A stretch of DNA of 64,000 bases from Sitta carolinensis (taxonomy: Eukaryota; Chordata; Aves; Passeriformes; Sittidae): NCBI GenBank assembly GCA_032173965.1, contig CM063294.1:8292452-8356451 (forward strand), read 5' to 3'. This document shows, in pieces, positions 1 through 12,700 of this stretch. How positions within the stretch are numbered: position 1 is the stretch's first letter; each line of letters starts with the position of its first letter. Both the position numbers and the translations under genes were made by a program. The notes beneath the pieces were generated by a model. It ran no database searches and was not told the origin of the DNA. It saw only the letters and a list, made by a program, of their open reading frames with translations.

Positions 1-2578
1 AAGCACCCCGTGCATAAATTGCCATGCTGGGAATGTTGGCTGTGCCTGCAGCTCCACGCTGAGAGAGGAGCTCCTGTCCTGCAGCTGGGGAAATGCTGCC
101 TCTGCAGAGAGTACCTGAAAATGCTGTCACACGAGTCTCCTGCCAAAAACTGCCCCTGCCCTGGCAGTGTGTGTATAGGCAGAGCTCAACAGTCAGTGCA
201 AGACTCCAGTGTCCTCCTGCCCAGAGTGTCTGGCAGCAGGAGGGGCAGGTTAAACTCTGCACCAGGCTTGGCTCAGTTGGCTCCTGAGCTTCCTAAGCTG
301 GAGTGGGTTCCTTTGTGTTGAGTATCCCTCAGTGGATTTCTCCCTCAGGGCATGTATGATTCCCTTTTTGTAATCTAACAGGTTTTATTTCTTAAGCATC
401 CTCTGCACCTGTAGTCAATAATTTCAGAATTTGTGTATTGTGAATCGTGTAAAGGAAAACCTCCCCTTGTTTTTAACCTCCCCTTTCCCTGCTGTTCCCA
501 TACTGGAAGAAACAGTGAGTGGTTGTTCCCCACTCACCCTCTCTCCTGCTGCTGCTGATTTTATATCCCTCTCTCATGCCCACCCTCAGCAATCACTTTT
601 ACAGCTTCGAAACTGACTCCAGGGTTTGAAGACTGGCAGAGGCATTGAGGAGCTTTGAAAGTCAGTCCCTGCCAGGCACTTCAGGGCATTCTTGCAGGGT
701 TTTTTAGATGCAGGTTAGTGGAATTTTACCGTGCTGTGTTTGGTAAGTATTGTCACGAACCTTCACTGCAAGAGCTGAACTGAAGATGGACTTGAGGGAG
801 CAAGTACTGGAAAAGAAGATATTTTGATGAAGATATTTTGATGAAGATATTTTTCCCCTACTTCTCACATTCTTCACCGTAAGTAGCAGAGAAGGAAGCT
901 TAAAAATTGGAAGAGAGAGGAAGCTTTGGGAGAGACTTTAGTTCAGAGAGTTAGTAGTAGCAGGCTTTCCTGGAAGTGCTTGAGAGCAGAGAGGTCTGGC
1001 TGATGCTGTGGAAAGCCTTTATGGGATTATAGCAAGCAGCAAGGAATATTGGAAGCAATTAAAGAAAAAAGTGTTGTCTACGTCACCCACTCTCCCTGAA
1101 AGTGCCAGAGCCCAGAGCTCTCGTGTCTCTGTCAGTGACAACTGTGTGGCCATCTGAGGTTTCTCTTTAGGAATTAATTCCCTTCTTGCTTCCTGTTTTC
1201 CTACTGGTCTTCAGGGATTTTTTCCTTCTCTTTCCTCATGCTAGCTGGCGGATTTTTTGGCATCTCTGTTAATCCCTTGCACTTTAGAGAGGGTCAGTAA
1301 ATGAACCCACAGTTGGAATTGTTCTGATGAGCGAGGGGAAGCAATGCATTTCTCTTTCCTCAGAAGTGGAAGAATGGGGCACAAGGCTTTAGGTCACTCA
1401 GGGCTCTGTCCCAGTGCTGGTCCTCAGCACCTCCTCCCCTCTCATACCTCTCACATTCTTCACCAAGGCAGTTTGGGGCTGTGTGTGATAAAATTGTCCC
1501 CAGCCTGTTGTTACTTGAGCTTCCCAAAGGAAGGTGCAGTCAGGCTGTACAGGTCATGTGGAATAAAGTTGAGGAACGGGACATTTTTAAAAAAAAATGT
1601 ATTTCTCAACCCTGATTAGTGGCTCTGGTAGAGTGGTCATTTCCCAGAGCTGTGCTGTGATGGAGGGGTTGTGCTGGGATTGTGCTCTGGCTCTCAGAGC
1701 CCTGGAGGAGCCTGTCAGTTCCTGCTTTGTCCTTCTGTGAGTGATTCATGGTGAATTTGGGTACTGTATTTAGCACATTGCAGCCCTATCTCCTGGAGCT
1801 GGCACATCCTTGTCTGCTCCAATCATCCCTGATCCATAGGATTTACAGCTGTGCTTCCTTCCAGCCCCTCCTCTGTCACTGCTGCTCGAGTGGCCCTGGG
1901 CAGTGGCTTGAATAATTTCCTGGTGAGGAGTAAACAGTAACATTCCATTTATTTTGGGTTCCCTCCGTGCAATCCCAAGCTGGAATTCTTAGGGAAGACG
2001 TGGGGCTTGTTTGTCTGGGTACCTCACAATTCCTTCAGGGGGGATTTTCCCTCTCTGCAGAGCCAATATGTCAGCAGATGGAGAAATTAGAGAACTGGGT
2101 GCTCAGTTCTAGTATTGCCATGTCTCTGCAGGCTGGGAGAGCTTTGGAACCTGACAAAAAGCCAAAAAGTCCCCTCATCCCCAAAACACCATGTTAGGGG
2201 GCTTGGGGGCTTTCAAGGCAAGGAGGGGCTGCTTCTTTTTTGCCTTCTGCAAGTTTTAATAGTGATAAAATTGGGAGCCAAGGCTCCAGAGGAGCTCTGT
2301 AAGGAAGGGGGAGTGTTGGCAGCTTCAGCATTGTGTGCTGGAGAATGCAGGAGCTGTGGGGAGATGGAAGTTGTGACAGAAAAAGTGTCCCGAAAATGGA
2401 AGATACCTCTGAGGATGTTTGGATATTGGCACAGCACTGAAGTCACTTCTCTGGTGGGTTCCTCTGGGTTAAAGATTGTTAATGCTCAGTTGTGTATAGG
2501 GGAGTGGAATGGCTCTGTGAAAACAGTTTTTGTCAGAAAAACAAAACTAATCTTTTCCTCTCCTTACCTCTGTTCCAG
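1..2578 (+). other. ERGIC1 intron (upstream of exon 2579)
   Basis: No coding exon recognised. The N-terminal ERGIC1 exons (residues 1-27) were looked for and are not here. Short open frames are isolated and unlike known proteins. One tandem triplication of an ~18-bp AT-rich unit (GAAGATATTTTGAT type) sits at about 816-855. Confidence 0.7.
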
Positions 2579-2651
2579 TCTCTGTCTGCTGCTGCCTCTT
2601 CATATTGTTTCTCTTCCTGTCTGAGCTCACCGGATTCATAGCCACTGAAAT
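2579..2651 (+). CDS. ERGIC1: ERGIC1 exon (first membrane span), probably exon 3
   Basis: This 73-bp exon has acceptor TTCCAG and donor GTAAGT. It starts in phase with two bases of a split isoleucine codon and encodes SVCCCLFILFLFLSELTGFIATE, the first transmembrane segment and the start of the luminal domain. It ends with two bases of a codon completed at 12024. The preceding exon is outside the window. Confidence 0.93.
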
Positions 2652-5600
2652 GTAAGTAAAAGTCATGTTTTCCCTTGTTTGTGAATCTTTACAGCTTTAC
2701 TGTTATCTGAGAGAAATATTCCTGTAATTTCACTAGGTCACTTAGTTGCCTAATGGGTTTGGGATTCCTTTAGGTTGAGTCCAAATTCTCAGACATCCAT
2801 TCAGCTTTTTAATTAGCTGAAATTAATAGGCAAACTTGGTTCTGAACTATTTTTGATAGAGGAAGCTCTTCCAGTCTTGCTTGATCCTTTATTAGCTGCA
2901 TGCTGGATTGCACAATTAGCAGCATGGAGAAATGGATTGCATAAAATAAGAATTATTAGTTTAATATCAATAATTGCTTTTTTTATATATATATAATGTC
3001 AGAGCTGAATCTCTGATTCATGCAGGTAGCTTTATTAATGTGTGAATTTCTTCTTCTTCTGTTGAGCCTTACCAGGAAACCTTGTTCACAGGCTTTGTGC
3101 CTGAGGATGAGTTGCCCCAGGTGGCAACAGCTTTGAGAAAACTGGAAATCATTTCTGCTTTTAAAAATTGCACATTGAACAAGTACGAAGTACTTACTAA
3201 CACCGAGTTAATCAGATTTTTATTTTTTTCCCCCTGTTCTCATGTTCTTCCTGCCTCGAAGTAAACTTTCAGTAACTCCTAACACATCTGCCTTTGTTCT
3301 GGGCTCGAGGAAACCTTCTCCATCCCCCTGCTGATGTGGCAGTGAGCTCACTGAGTGTCAGGCAGTTCCTGGAGATACTTGGGAAGGGTGGAACTTGTGT
3401 CAGGCTCACATGATGGTCCTGATAGCAACAGATGTCAGTGCTGAGCAAAAAGGCTCCGAAACCTTGGGTAGATTGGGCATTTTGATAACCAAGACGCTCT
3501 CCCATTGTTTTTGTGCAGCTCTGTCGTGGATCAAGAGTATGATTTCGGGAATAATGTGAATGTTGACTAATGTTTAACTGAAGGCAGGAGTGTAATCAAG
3601 CTGGAGATCATTTTTTGGGCCAGTTGCACGTTTGTTTCAGAGATGGTATCTCAGATTTCTTGCTTGCTCACTGTTTCTTTGACTTCAGTTCCGTGTGTTT
3701 GCTTGTGAAATCCGGGGTCACCTTATCAGCCACTTCACTGAGCTGAGTTTCCTTTGGTTTCTTATTTTAAAAAACAGAAAAGCTAGACAGAGTGCTTCAA
3801 GTAAAGCACTGCTTTTTCGTGCTCTCCTCTTAGATCTCATCCTCTTGCCTGGTTATCTTTTTTTCTTTCAGTTACTGCTTTACAGGAGGAATTGGTAATA
3901 TTTACCTAGTTTTGACCCAGTTATTGGAGTGCACATCTTTATGTAGTGGCAGTTTCCTGACTAGAAATTCCTTTTTGAGCTGCACAATTGCTTAATTCTC
4001 TGAGGCCTCTTCTTGCTTTTTCCTTAAGTAGAGAATGCATTTTCCACAGAAATATTGGGAAGTGCTGTAAGCATGCTCAGCTGGCAGGTTCCTCATTAAA
4101 ACCTCAGAGAGATGGTGAAGTGCCTTTCCCAGCAGGAGCTGTGTGGGGAGGAGGTGTTTGCAGGCAATAAAACAGTAAAATCTGAGAGAGGATGTCGTGC
4201 AAAAGTCAGGGACAAATGACTGCAGGAACCCGATTTGTCATGGGCTGTCCAACACAAAAACTCACACAAAAGAGTAGGAAAACCTCCTTCTGATGAAGTT
4301 ACAAGTCATCAGACTCTTGCTGGGAACATTCACCCCCAGCTCTTGTGAAAAGGCTCTCCCAGAACAGTGGAAATACTTCAGAAAGTCACTTCAAGTCCTT
4401 CCCAGGTCAGCGACTTCGAAAGCAGGAGTTAACTTTTCTTTTTTCCATTTCTTACTCATTGGTTTCTCTTCTGAGAAACCCAGTACAAGTTGTTGTGAGC
4501 CTCTTGTGGTTCCCTTTCAGTCAGGTGTTACTGGCAGAGCATTGTGAGGCAGCAGAGCCTCATCATTGGGAATAAGAATTGGGAGCTCTGCGTGGTCTGG
4601 TACTTGAGAGAACTGTGGATTAAACTGGGTAACAGCAAATATCAGGGGAAATACTGTCTTAAAGAGGTTTCTGAGCCTTGCTTGCCCATGAGCCAAATAC
4701 TTACAAGTATATGGAAGATTCCTTATGTGCAAACTGTTTTATTGCAAGCTTCATGGTTTGTTTTTTTTTAGTATTAAGAGTCTCCTACAACAGATACCTC
4801 ACCCAGACTGAAGTTTCCCAATGCCAGGCAGGACCTGAACGATTCCAGGTGTGCAGTTACCTGGCATGAACTTCCCTGCTTTGTCACTGCCAGCTGTGCT
4901 GTGAGACTGCATCACCCTTTTCTCCCTTTGTGTCATATATCCCTTAAAGCACTCGACAGAGCCAGGTTGGGTGGGGAGAGCTGCACAGTTGTGACGACAA
5001 GGTGAGCACCTTGCCTGGTGTTTGACATCAGAGACGTGGCAGGCTGCCTGCTGAGCTTCTCAGAGCCCTGTTACACCAAGGGATGGTGTGTGGGGTGTGT
5101 GCAGCTCCTCCAGGGCAGCCTCAGTGGTTCCCTGTCTGGCTCCCAGCACCCAGAGCTTCCCTCCCTGGCTGCCTTTAAAGCAAGAGGTCGGTGTGGTTTG
5201 TTGAGCTCATGCTGCAACCTGAGAAAAGAAGGTCTGCCCTGACCCCAAATGCCCCAAAATACTGGTTCCTGCCCACTGCTGGACTTTCTTCCACGTTCAC
5301 ACGAATGGATGCAGCAGCCTCAGTGCCTGGTATTACTCGAAATCTTGGTTTGGCTGCTCTTGCCCAACTTCAAAGCTGTTTTTCCTTGAGCAGCCCGTTG
5401 TTGTAGCATTCACAGTCTCAGCTGCTGAAGGCTTGTCTGGGTGGCAGCCAGCCAAGAAATGACAACCTCACCTCCAGGATCACAGTCACAGCCCTAAACC
5501 CAAACATTACCTGTGTGGGGAGGGCAGCAGCTGTGTCATAACTCCTGTGGGCATTTCTAATGGGCTGTGCCTGTGCACAGGAGCTGGCTCCAGTTAGGAA

Positions 5601-6728
5601 GTCAAACCAAGACGTTGCAGGAAGCTCATGGAAGAGGTAACACACTCGAAAGGCACATCCTCTTCTGCTGCTGACGGGTTTCCTGGGGTGACCAGCCCTG
5701 AGGAGGGTAGAAAACTCCCAAGTTGCTCATCTTCCACATTTATCGTGTGACCCTAACAGGCCTGTGAGCAGCCATGAAGAAAATCCAAGCTTGGCACTTA
5801 GGTGGGGCTGCATCCTTCCCAGGAAAAGCACAGTGAGGGGCTGGTGAGGGAAAAGAGCTTTTTTCTTTTCTCAGTCCCAACCCATCATTGCCATTCAGGG
5901 GAGGGCGAGTTTCACTCTGGAAGTCAAGCTTGATTTTTAGGTTTTTTTTTAGTCCAGACTGAGAGTGACTGAAGACTGAAGTTTCAAACTTCCCCCATGC
6001 CTGGAGGTGTCCAAGGAGCACCTGGAGGTAACACTCAGTGCTCTGGGCTGGCTGACAAGGTGGGGATGGGTCACAGCTTGGACTCAGTGACCCTGGAGGT
6101 CTTTTCCAGCCTAAGTGATTCCATACCAAGAGCCTTGATAAATCTCCTCAGTTCTGTAAAAGTTAAAGAGAAGGAGGTCTGTGCTCCACGTTGGAACCTC
6201 TGAGAGATGACCAGCATCAAACACTCTTGTCCCACTGAGCCAATGACTCAGATGGCTGAAGAAATTAAGCCAAAGGGTTAAACATGTCTGGTTTTTCCTG
6301 GGCAGGATCAACAGTTGGTCGAGAGTAGTCTGAGGGCTACAAATGGCTTGTCCTGCCTTTTGCAGCCTCCTCATTCCTCTGCTGCTGTGTTGCAAACCAG
6401 AAGCATAGAAATCACCCATCTCTTTTCTAATTAACTGAGATCAGCACTAGACATTAATAGCAGGCCAGATGATCATCTCACAGTTTTATCACCGTAATTA
6501 GGTCATGAATTATGTCCTGTAAGATCAATAATAGTTTTCCAAGTATTCCATCATTAAGGATTAAAGATGTAATTAACTAATCTGGTCTGCCTTGCACTGG
6601 CAGCCAGGGGAAGGGGTAGGAGGGTATGAATGTGGTGCTTGTGGTATGAATGTTGCTGCTCAACACTAATTCATCTGCCACAGCACACTGTAGGAAGCAA
6701 CAGACTGTTCCTGGCGGTGTTTGCCTCT

Positions 6729-6762
<34 letters not shown>

Positions 6763-9700
6763 GTGATAACAGACAAAAACCTATCTTGAAGTGACAAGTT
6801 TGCTAATTGGAAAGCTGAGCCCCCCTGCAAGGCTCAATTAATTACTTAAGCAGAATATCTGCAGTAAAAGTGCTGCCTTTTCATGAAAGCATAAACCATG
6901 AATCATGGAATCTCCTCAGCTGGAAGGGACCCACTAGGATGATCAAAGCCCTGAAAGAGGATAGCCCCAAGAAGGCTGGCAGGAGTGTGGGAGGGAGAAA
7001 ACTGCAGGAGTTTCAGGGAGCAGTGTTCCTGTCCACACTGGATTAATTTGCATGCCCAGGACTGATCCTGAGGAGCAGCAGGATTGTCACCAGACCTGTC
7101 TGCAGAGGCTTTTTTGGTCCCATAGCTCTGCAGAGAGCGTGGGGTGTGTTTGGTGGCTCTCATGGACATGGTACCAGCCAGCAGAGTGTGATCCTGCTGC
7201 AGCTGTAACCTGGCAGCCAGGAGATGCCACAATTCCTGTGTCCTGGCAATGAGCTGGAGCTGCCCCTCCAGCCCTGCTGGCATTCCAGGTGGAATGCTGG
7301 AGCCAGCCCCAGCTTTGCAGGCAGAGGGGACTGGGAGCTGTAATCCTGCTCCTGTCTCTCTGTCACACCTCGAGACAGACACTTTTCTGCAGAGGGATGT
7401 CATCCTGAGCAGCCCTGGGAGAGGTGGGCAGGTAAGAAGCTTAATGAGTGTTTGTGTGGCAGCCTGGGGGTTACCTAACCCGAGGTGCTGTGCTTTGTGG
7501 GCTTGCTGTTCCCTGTGTGGGCTTGCAGGAAGAGGAAGGTCGTGTCATGATGTCACTTGCAATTCCTGACTCAAGTCTACACTGACGTCTTTCGAGCCCT
7601 TCTCCTTCTTCCTGTCTCCTGGAGAGCTGGAATTCCTTCCTTTGTAGGGCAGAGAGTGTTTGCTGTGCTCCACAGCTGATCTGGGACAAGGACCTTCATG
7701 CTGGAGAGCTCATTGGGATGCAGGAGGTGACAAATATCAGAGCAGCAGACACAGGATGCAGCAGAGACTTTGCTGACCTGCTTGTTGTTTCTTCACACAA
7801 ATTGAGATTTGTCTGCTTTCTGAAAACGTGGTGGTGCAGGAATCTCAGCATTGGAGGGTTGTGTTTCTGGAAAGTGGTTGATTAGAGCTGAAAGGGCAAG
7901 TGGAGCCAAGAGGGCTCACCTGAGAAAGTCTTTTGAGAAGCTTTGGGCTGCCTCGGGAAAGAATAATTATTTTCCCTCTTAGGCATGGGGTCCTGGAGAT
8001 CAGAGGGGGCCTCCTGGGAGCTGGAGGACAAGGGGAAGTGCAGCTTTCTGGAGTAAGTGGCTGTATTTTCTCTGTGGCTGATGGCTGAGGAGGAGCCTGT
8101 CTGACTTTGCTGTGGAAGGGGGGAGAAAAAGGCTAAAACCTGACACAGGGACTTAGGATGAGGAGGAGAGAGGACAAGGCAGACGTGTTCAGAGAGCACC
8201 CACACAGTGTGTGAAGCTCTGGGAGGAGGATGCAGTGCCCACAGATCCAAAGGGTGTTTAAAGGTTGAAGTGCAGGCTCTTCAGCTGGTGAAGTGCTGAA
8301 GTTGTTGCCCAGAGCTGCTGGGTGGAAATAAATGACTGGGGAAGTTTTGTTTCTGGGGAAACGAAGCTGTTGTGTCATAAATCCGAGACCTAAAGCCCAG
8401 GGAGCAGGTCTGCCTTTCTTTGGGTAAAACCCTGAAGCCCTGTGACCCCCTCCCCTTGGCTCCCTCGTGCCATTGGCATGATCTGCCCAAAGGGTCCCTC
8501 CAGAGCTTTGTGCTGGAGGTTTGTAAGCAAGGGGGGTAAGCAGCCCAGCAGCATCGCTCAGGAATGTGAAGTATTTCCAAGTGGCTCTTTCTAGAAGTGA
8601 AGCAGATTCCTGATGTGTGGATCATGGAGAAACTTCCCTCCCATTCCATGGGTCAGAGGTGGGAGGATCCAGCTCTCACCTGTCGTGTTGCACTCGTACT
8701 TGCAGAGCTCTGTGCCCTCACCCTCCTTTATTGTGCTGCTTTTATTCAAATATTCCTTGGTAGAAGCCAGGAGAACACCAACTCCTGCACGTTTGGAGAA
8801 GGTAAACCCTGCCTTTGGAGTCACAATGTGGCCAATACCACTGCCTGTCTCTGCCTGGCCTCAGGTTTTATTTCCCTGGTGACCATCCCAGATTTATTGT
8901 GTTACTTCTGGGACACTTTGTATTCCAGGACAGACAGCTATAAATTAGAGTCAACTTCTTTTCTTCCGCCAGGGACTTTATTCCTTCATGGAGAGTGGCT
9001 GGAGGGGGTAAACAGTGCTTTTCCTGACATCCCAGGACAGTCTGATTGAATAGCAGGAAGGCTGTGTGCAGTTTGGCTTTGTGGCCCTGAGGATGAGGAT
9101 GGCAAGGGACACTTGAGTGCCAGCAGCTCTTTGCCCACCAAACCTGGGAGCCACTGGTTCACTGGAAGGAATAGCCTTGGCCCTGGAAATCTGCATTACC
9201 TATGAGACTTCCAGAATTCTGGATATTTGAGGAGAGAAATGTCCAGTTTGTTGAAAACAACATTTCTTGTGAGGTCTGTCCCAACAAGTGCAGCCTGGGG
9301 TGTGTTGTCATTGTACCCTTGGTCCCCCATAGTGAGAGGGAATATCAGTGACACACAGAGGATGCACTTTGGAGCTGGATTTGTCAGTTTGGGCCCTCAG
9401 CAGGGGCAGTGGCAGGATCAGGATCCAGCTGGATGGGTGCTCCATGGAAGGTGAGTTGAAATGAGGGGAAGGAGAGGAAGGATCTGCTGTCACGAGCTGT
9501 CTGATGTCTGTGGAGTGATGGATGGGTTATGAAATATGGAACAAGAGTAGGAGAGGGCCAGGGGGCTACTGGGTAAAGAGGAGGAAGTGGCCCAAGGGAC
9601 AGATTTGAAGCCACTGGTCCAGTGACCAGACTGTGGGACAGGAAACCAGTTTCCTTTACCTGCAGCTAATGTGCTCTGTGACCTGGACAAGCTGCCCTAC

Positions 9701-12700
9701 TTCTGTGTGCCTCAGTGATGCAGCCAGCAGCCAAGTGACCTCACACCTGCCTGCCTGGGTCAGAGCTTCCAGGGGCTCCCCGTGCTCACTGCACACTCTG
9801 ATTTCTGCCAGGGAAATCAGAAATTTCTTTCCTGCTCGCTCATCACCAAAAAGCTCCTGCACCTTCACTGCTGGAACCACAGCATTTCTGACAGGGTCAG
9901 GGTTAGAAATCAGCAGATGCAGACACTGGCCGTGCTGGGGCTTTTCTCCAGAGAGCTGGCAGGTTCAGCTGAGCTGCTGGAGCTGGCTGTGCTCTGCCAG
10001 CCCTGGGCACCTTGGCCAGCTCTGGGCAGGAGCCAGGGCTCAGGAGCTGGGCTGGCTGGGACTGGGGAATTGCACTCTGCTTTCAGGCCTGAAGTTTCTG
10101 ATTTTCTAAAGTTCCAGTTTTCTGATGTTTGGGTTTGCTGAAATCCTTTTCCTAGGGAAAATGGGAAAACAACAGAACTGGGTTTGTTACCATATCTATG
10201 TGCTGGGAGGAGGGATTTCTTTGGATGTCCCTCTGCTTTGACCAATGTGGATGGAGAGGTTTATCTTTCACCAATCACACTAAATAGTATATAAGGGAGA
10301 ACAATCCCTAAAAATAAGTCAGTCTTCATGCAGCCTTTGAGAAAGAAACAATCAGGAGGAGTCTGTGTTGTGAGTTCTCCTCCAGCGACAGGGAATGGCT
10401 GGGGGCACTGGGCAGCACTGAGAGCTGCCTTGCTCTGGGGGATTAATGCCCATCCTGGCTGGAGCTGCTCCACCCGGCCCTATTTGGATTTGTGACTTAA
10501 TCCAGCCGCTGCCCAATCTGTCAGTAATGAACACGTAGAGGAGAGAATGCATTCCACCCGGGAGGAGAGGGCTCAGCCAAAAAGCTGCTAACTAGGTCAC
10601 TGGTGAGCAATCTCTCCCCTCCCTCTGTGTCATTTTTATTAATCACTTGAAAAATAGGTTGAGTAATGATTGCAAGCAACTTGTCAAGCCAATTAAAAAC
10701 AGAGAAAGGTAGGGCTGTGAAGCCGAAGACAAATGCTGTGCTGGTTTTAAATGAGTGTCTGTAAACCCCGCTGACCTGTGAGTAATTGCCTCCAAAAAAC
10801 CTGGCAGCATGTGTGTTTCTCCGTGTGAAGGTTTGTTTCTTCTGCATCCACAGGGCAAACAGTTCATCTCTGGTGGCCCAGAGATGGAGCACCAGAAAAA
10901 AATCACTTTGAATCTGTCTTGTACCTGCCTTAGTCTGGTTGGACTCTTAGCATGTGGATTCTCCAGTGGGGCTTCTCAAAGAGTTTAGTGCACTATGAAT
11001 GTAAAATAAAAATGCTACAGAGCACTTACTAGTTTTATTTTATGTCATTTGCCTGAATCTGAGTTCCCATAGCTTTATAATCTGCCCAGCTGGGAGAGAA
11101 ATTGATAAATCTTATTTGTTGAACAGGGAAAAGAGCTTCTAGGTTATCTCACCATCACCTCAGTCCAATGGGGTGAGGCTTCTCCAGACCCATTCAGCAA
11201 ATTCAGCACTGGGGTTGTTTTGGTTTATTTTTTACGTGGCGGATGGATTGTATGTGCCAACAATAAATATTTATACTCTTGCATTCCTCTGCCTCTCTAT
11301 CTGTGTTTTGTCTCCTGTGAGGTGTGTGCCAGCTCTGTGGGTGCTATGAGACAACATTACTCTTTGGGAGACTGGTGTGTGAGATCCTGCTGTCCAGGAT
11401 GTTTCTTCCCATCTGTTCCTGGCTCAAATCCTCTTCTCCTCAATTTTTAGTCATCACTTTTGGTTGCCATTCGTAGATTGAAATGTGATGTTAAGGAGAG
11501 GGATACAAATATGTCCTGCTGCCTTCCTCCTCCTGCTGCTGCTCTGTCAGCTGGGTGGCAATAACAAAAGGCAATTAGTGACACAAATAAGCTTTCCTGG
11601 GGGGTAGAGCAGCCTTTCTCCAGAACTATTTATGGAACGAATGGAAAAGCACGTTTTTCTGTCTAAAAGGAGCAGCAGCCCAGGGGAGGGGAGGATTGGA
11701 TCAATAACCTGCCACCTCTTCAGCTTTAGGGTCTTGTTTTGTAGCTCCTCTGAAAAGGGCAGAGAAGGGTATAGGAAGCACAGAGCAGGAGTTTTGTTTT
11801 CTGATGATGCAAAACTTGTTTAAAGCAAGAAGTCAAATTAAGCTGTGCTTTGCCCCCATTCCATCCTGGAGAGCCTTCCCTGCCCTCTGTAACTCTGTTG
11901 TAGCCATCATACAGTCAAACCTCCTCGTTCCAGTCTCCTTTTCCCCCTCCCTGTGCAAGTTTTGGGGTTTCCCCTGTGGGAAGCAGCCCTGTGCCTGAAC
12001 CCACCTGTGTTTTTGCCCTCCAGAGTTAATGAGCTCTACGTGGATGACCCAGACAAAGACAGTGGAGGGAAAATAGAAGTGAACCTAAACATCAGTTTGC
12101 CAAACCTGCACTGTGAATGTGAGTACCCCTTCCATTTGGCAGCTTCTCTTTGTGCTTTAAGTAATGCTTGCAATGGGCCCAGACTGGTACAGTGGCCCTT
12201 CTTCTGTGGCAGGATGGAAAGCAAGAGGCTGCAGCCTCTGCCAATATCCCATTGCTTTCTGTTCCAGGCCAGGGCACCTGTGTTCTTGGACCACATGTCA
12301 GTGGCTGATTTCGCTTCACTGGCTTCTTTCTAAACCTCATTTCTTTTTTCTTTTCTTTTTTTAATAGCAGCCTTTTTGTGTCTGGGAGCAAGAAACCTCC
12401 CAGGTTCCATGGGGAACTCTGAATGCACCAGCTGGTTGCTGGCTCTTCCCAGCTCACCTGCCTGGTCTGCCTGAAGTTTTTCTGTTTGTGTGATTGGGGT
12501 TGCAGGCAGCTGGCAGGACATGGGAGGTGTATTTGTGTCAAATAGGCAGCGTGAAAAGTTTGGTTACAAAGTTCTTGTGGTATAACAGTTTTTGACAAAG
12601 GACATTATTGGCTCAGATGAGTCAATGTCAGCAAAAAAGGTGTGGATTTTTTTCAGGTAAAAATACATGTTTCAATACATGCTTTTCCTATACAATCTTC

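Larger units (their letters stand above)
2652..12023 (+). other. ERGIC1 intron, 9.4 kb
   Basis: No exon recognised between the two ERGIC1 exons. Contents seen: a short TA repeat near 2987-2996, CR1-like fragments near 5990-6130 and 6895-6960, a T29 tract at 6731-6759, and an LTR fragment at 10090-10370. The rest looks like ordinary intron. Confidence 0.75.
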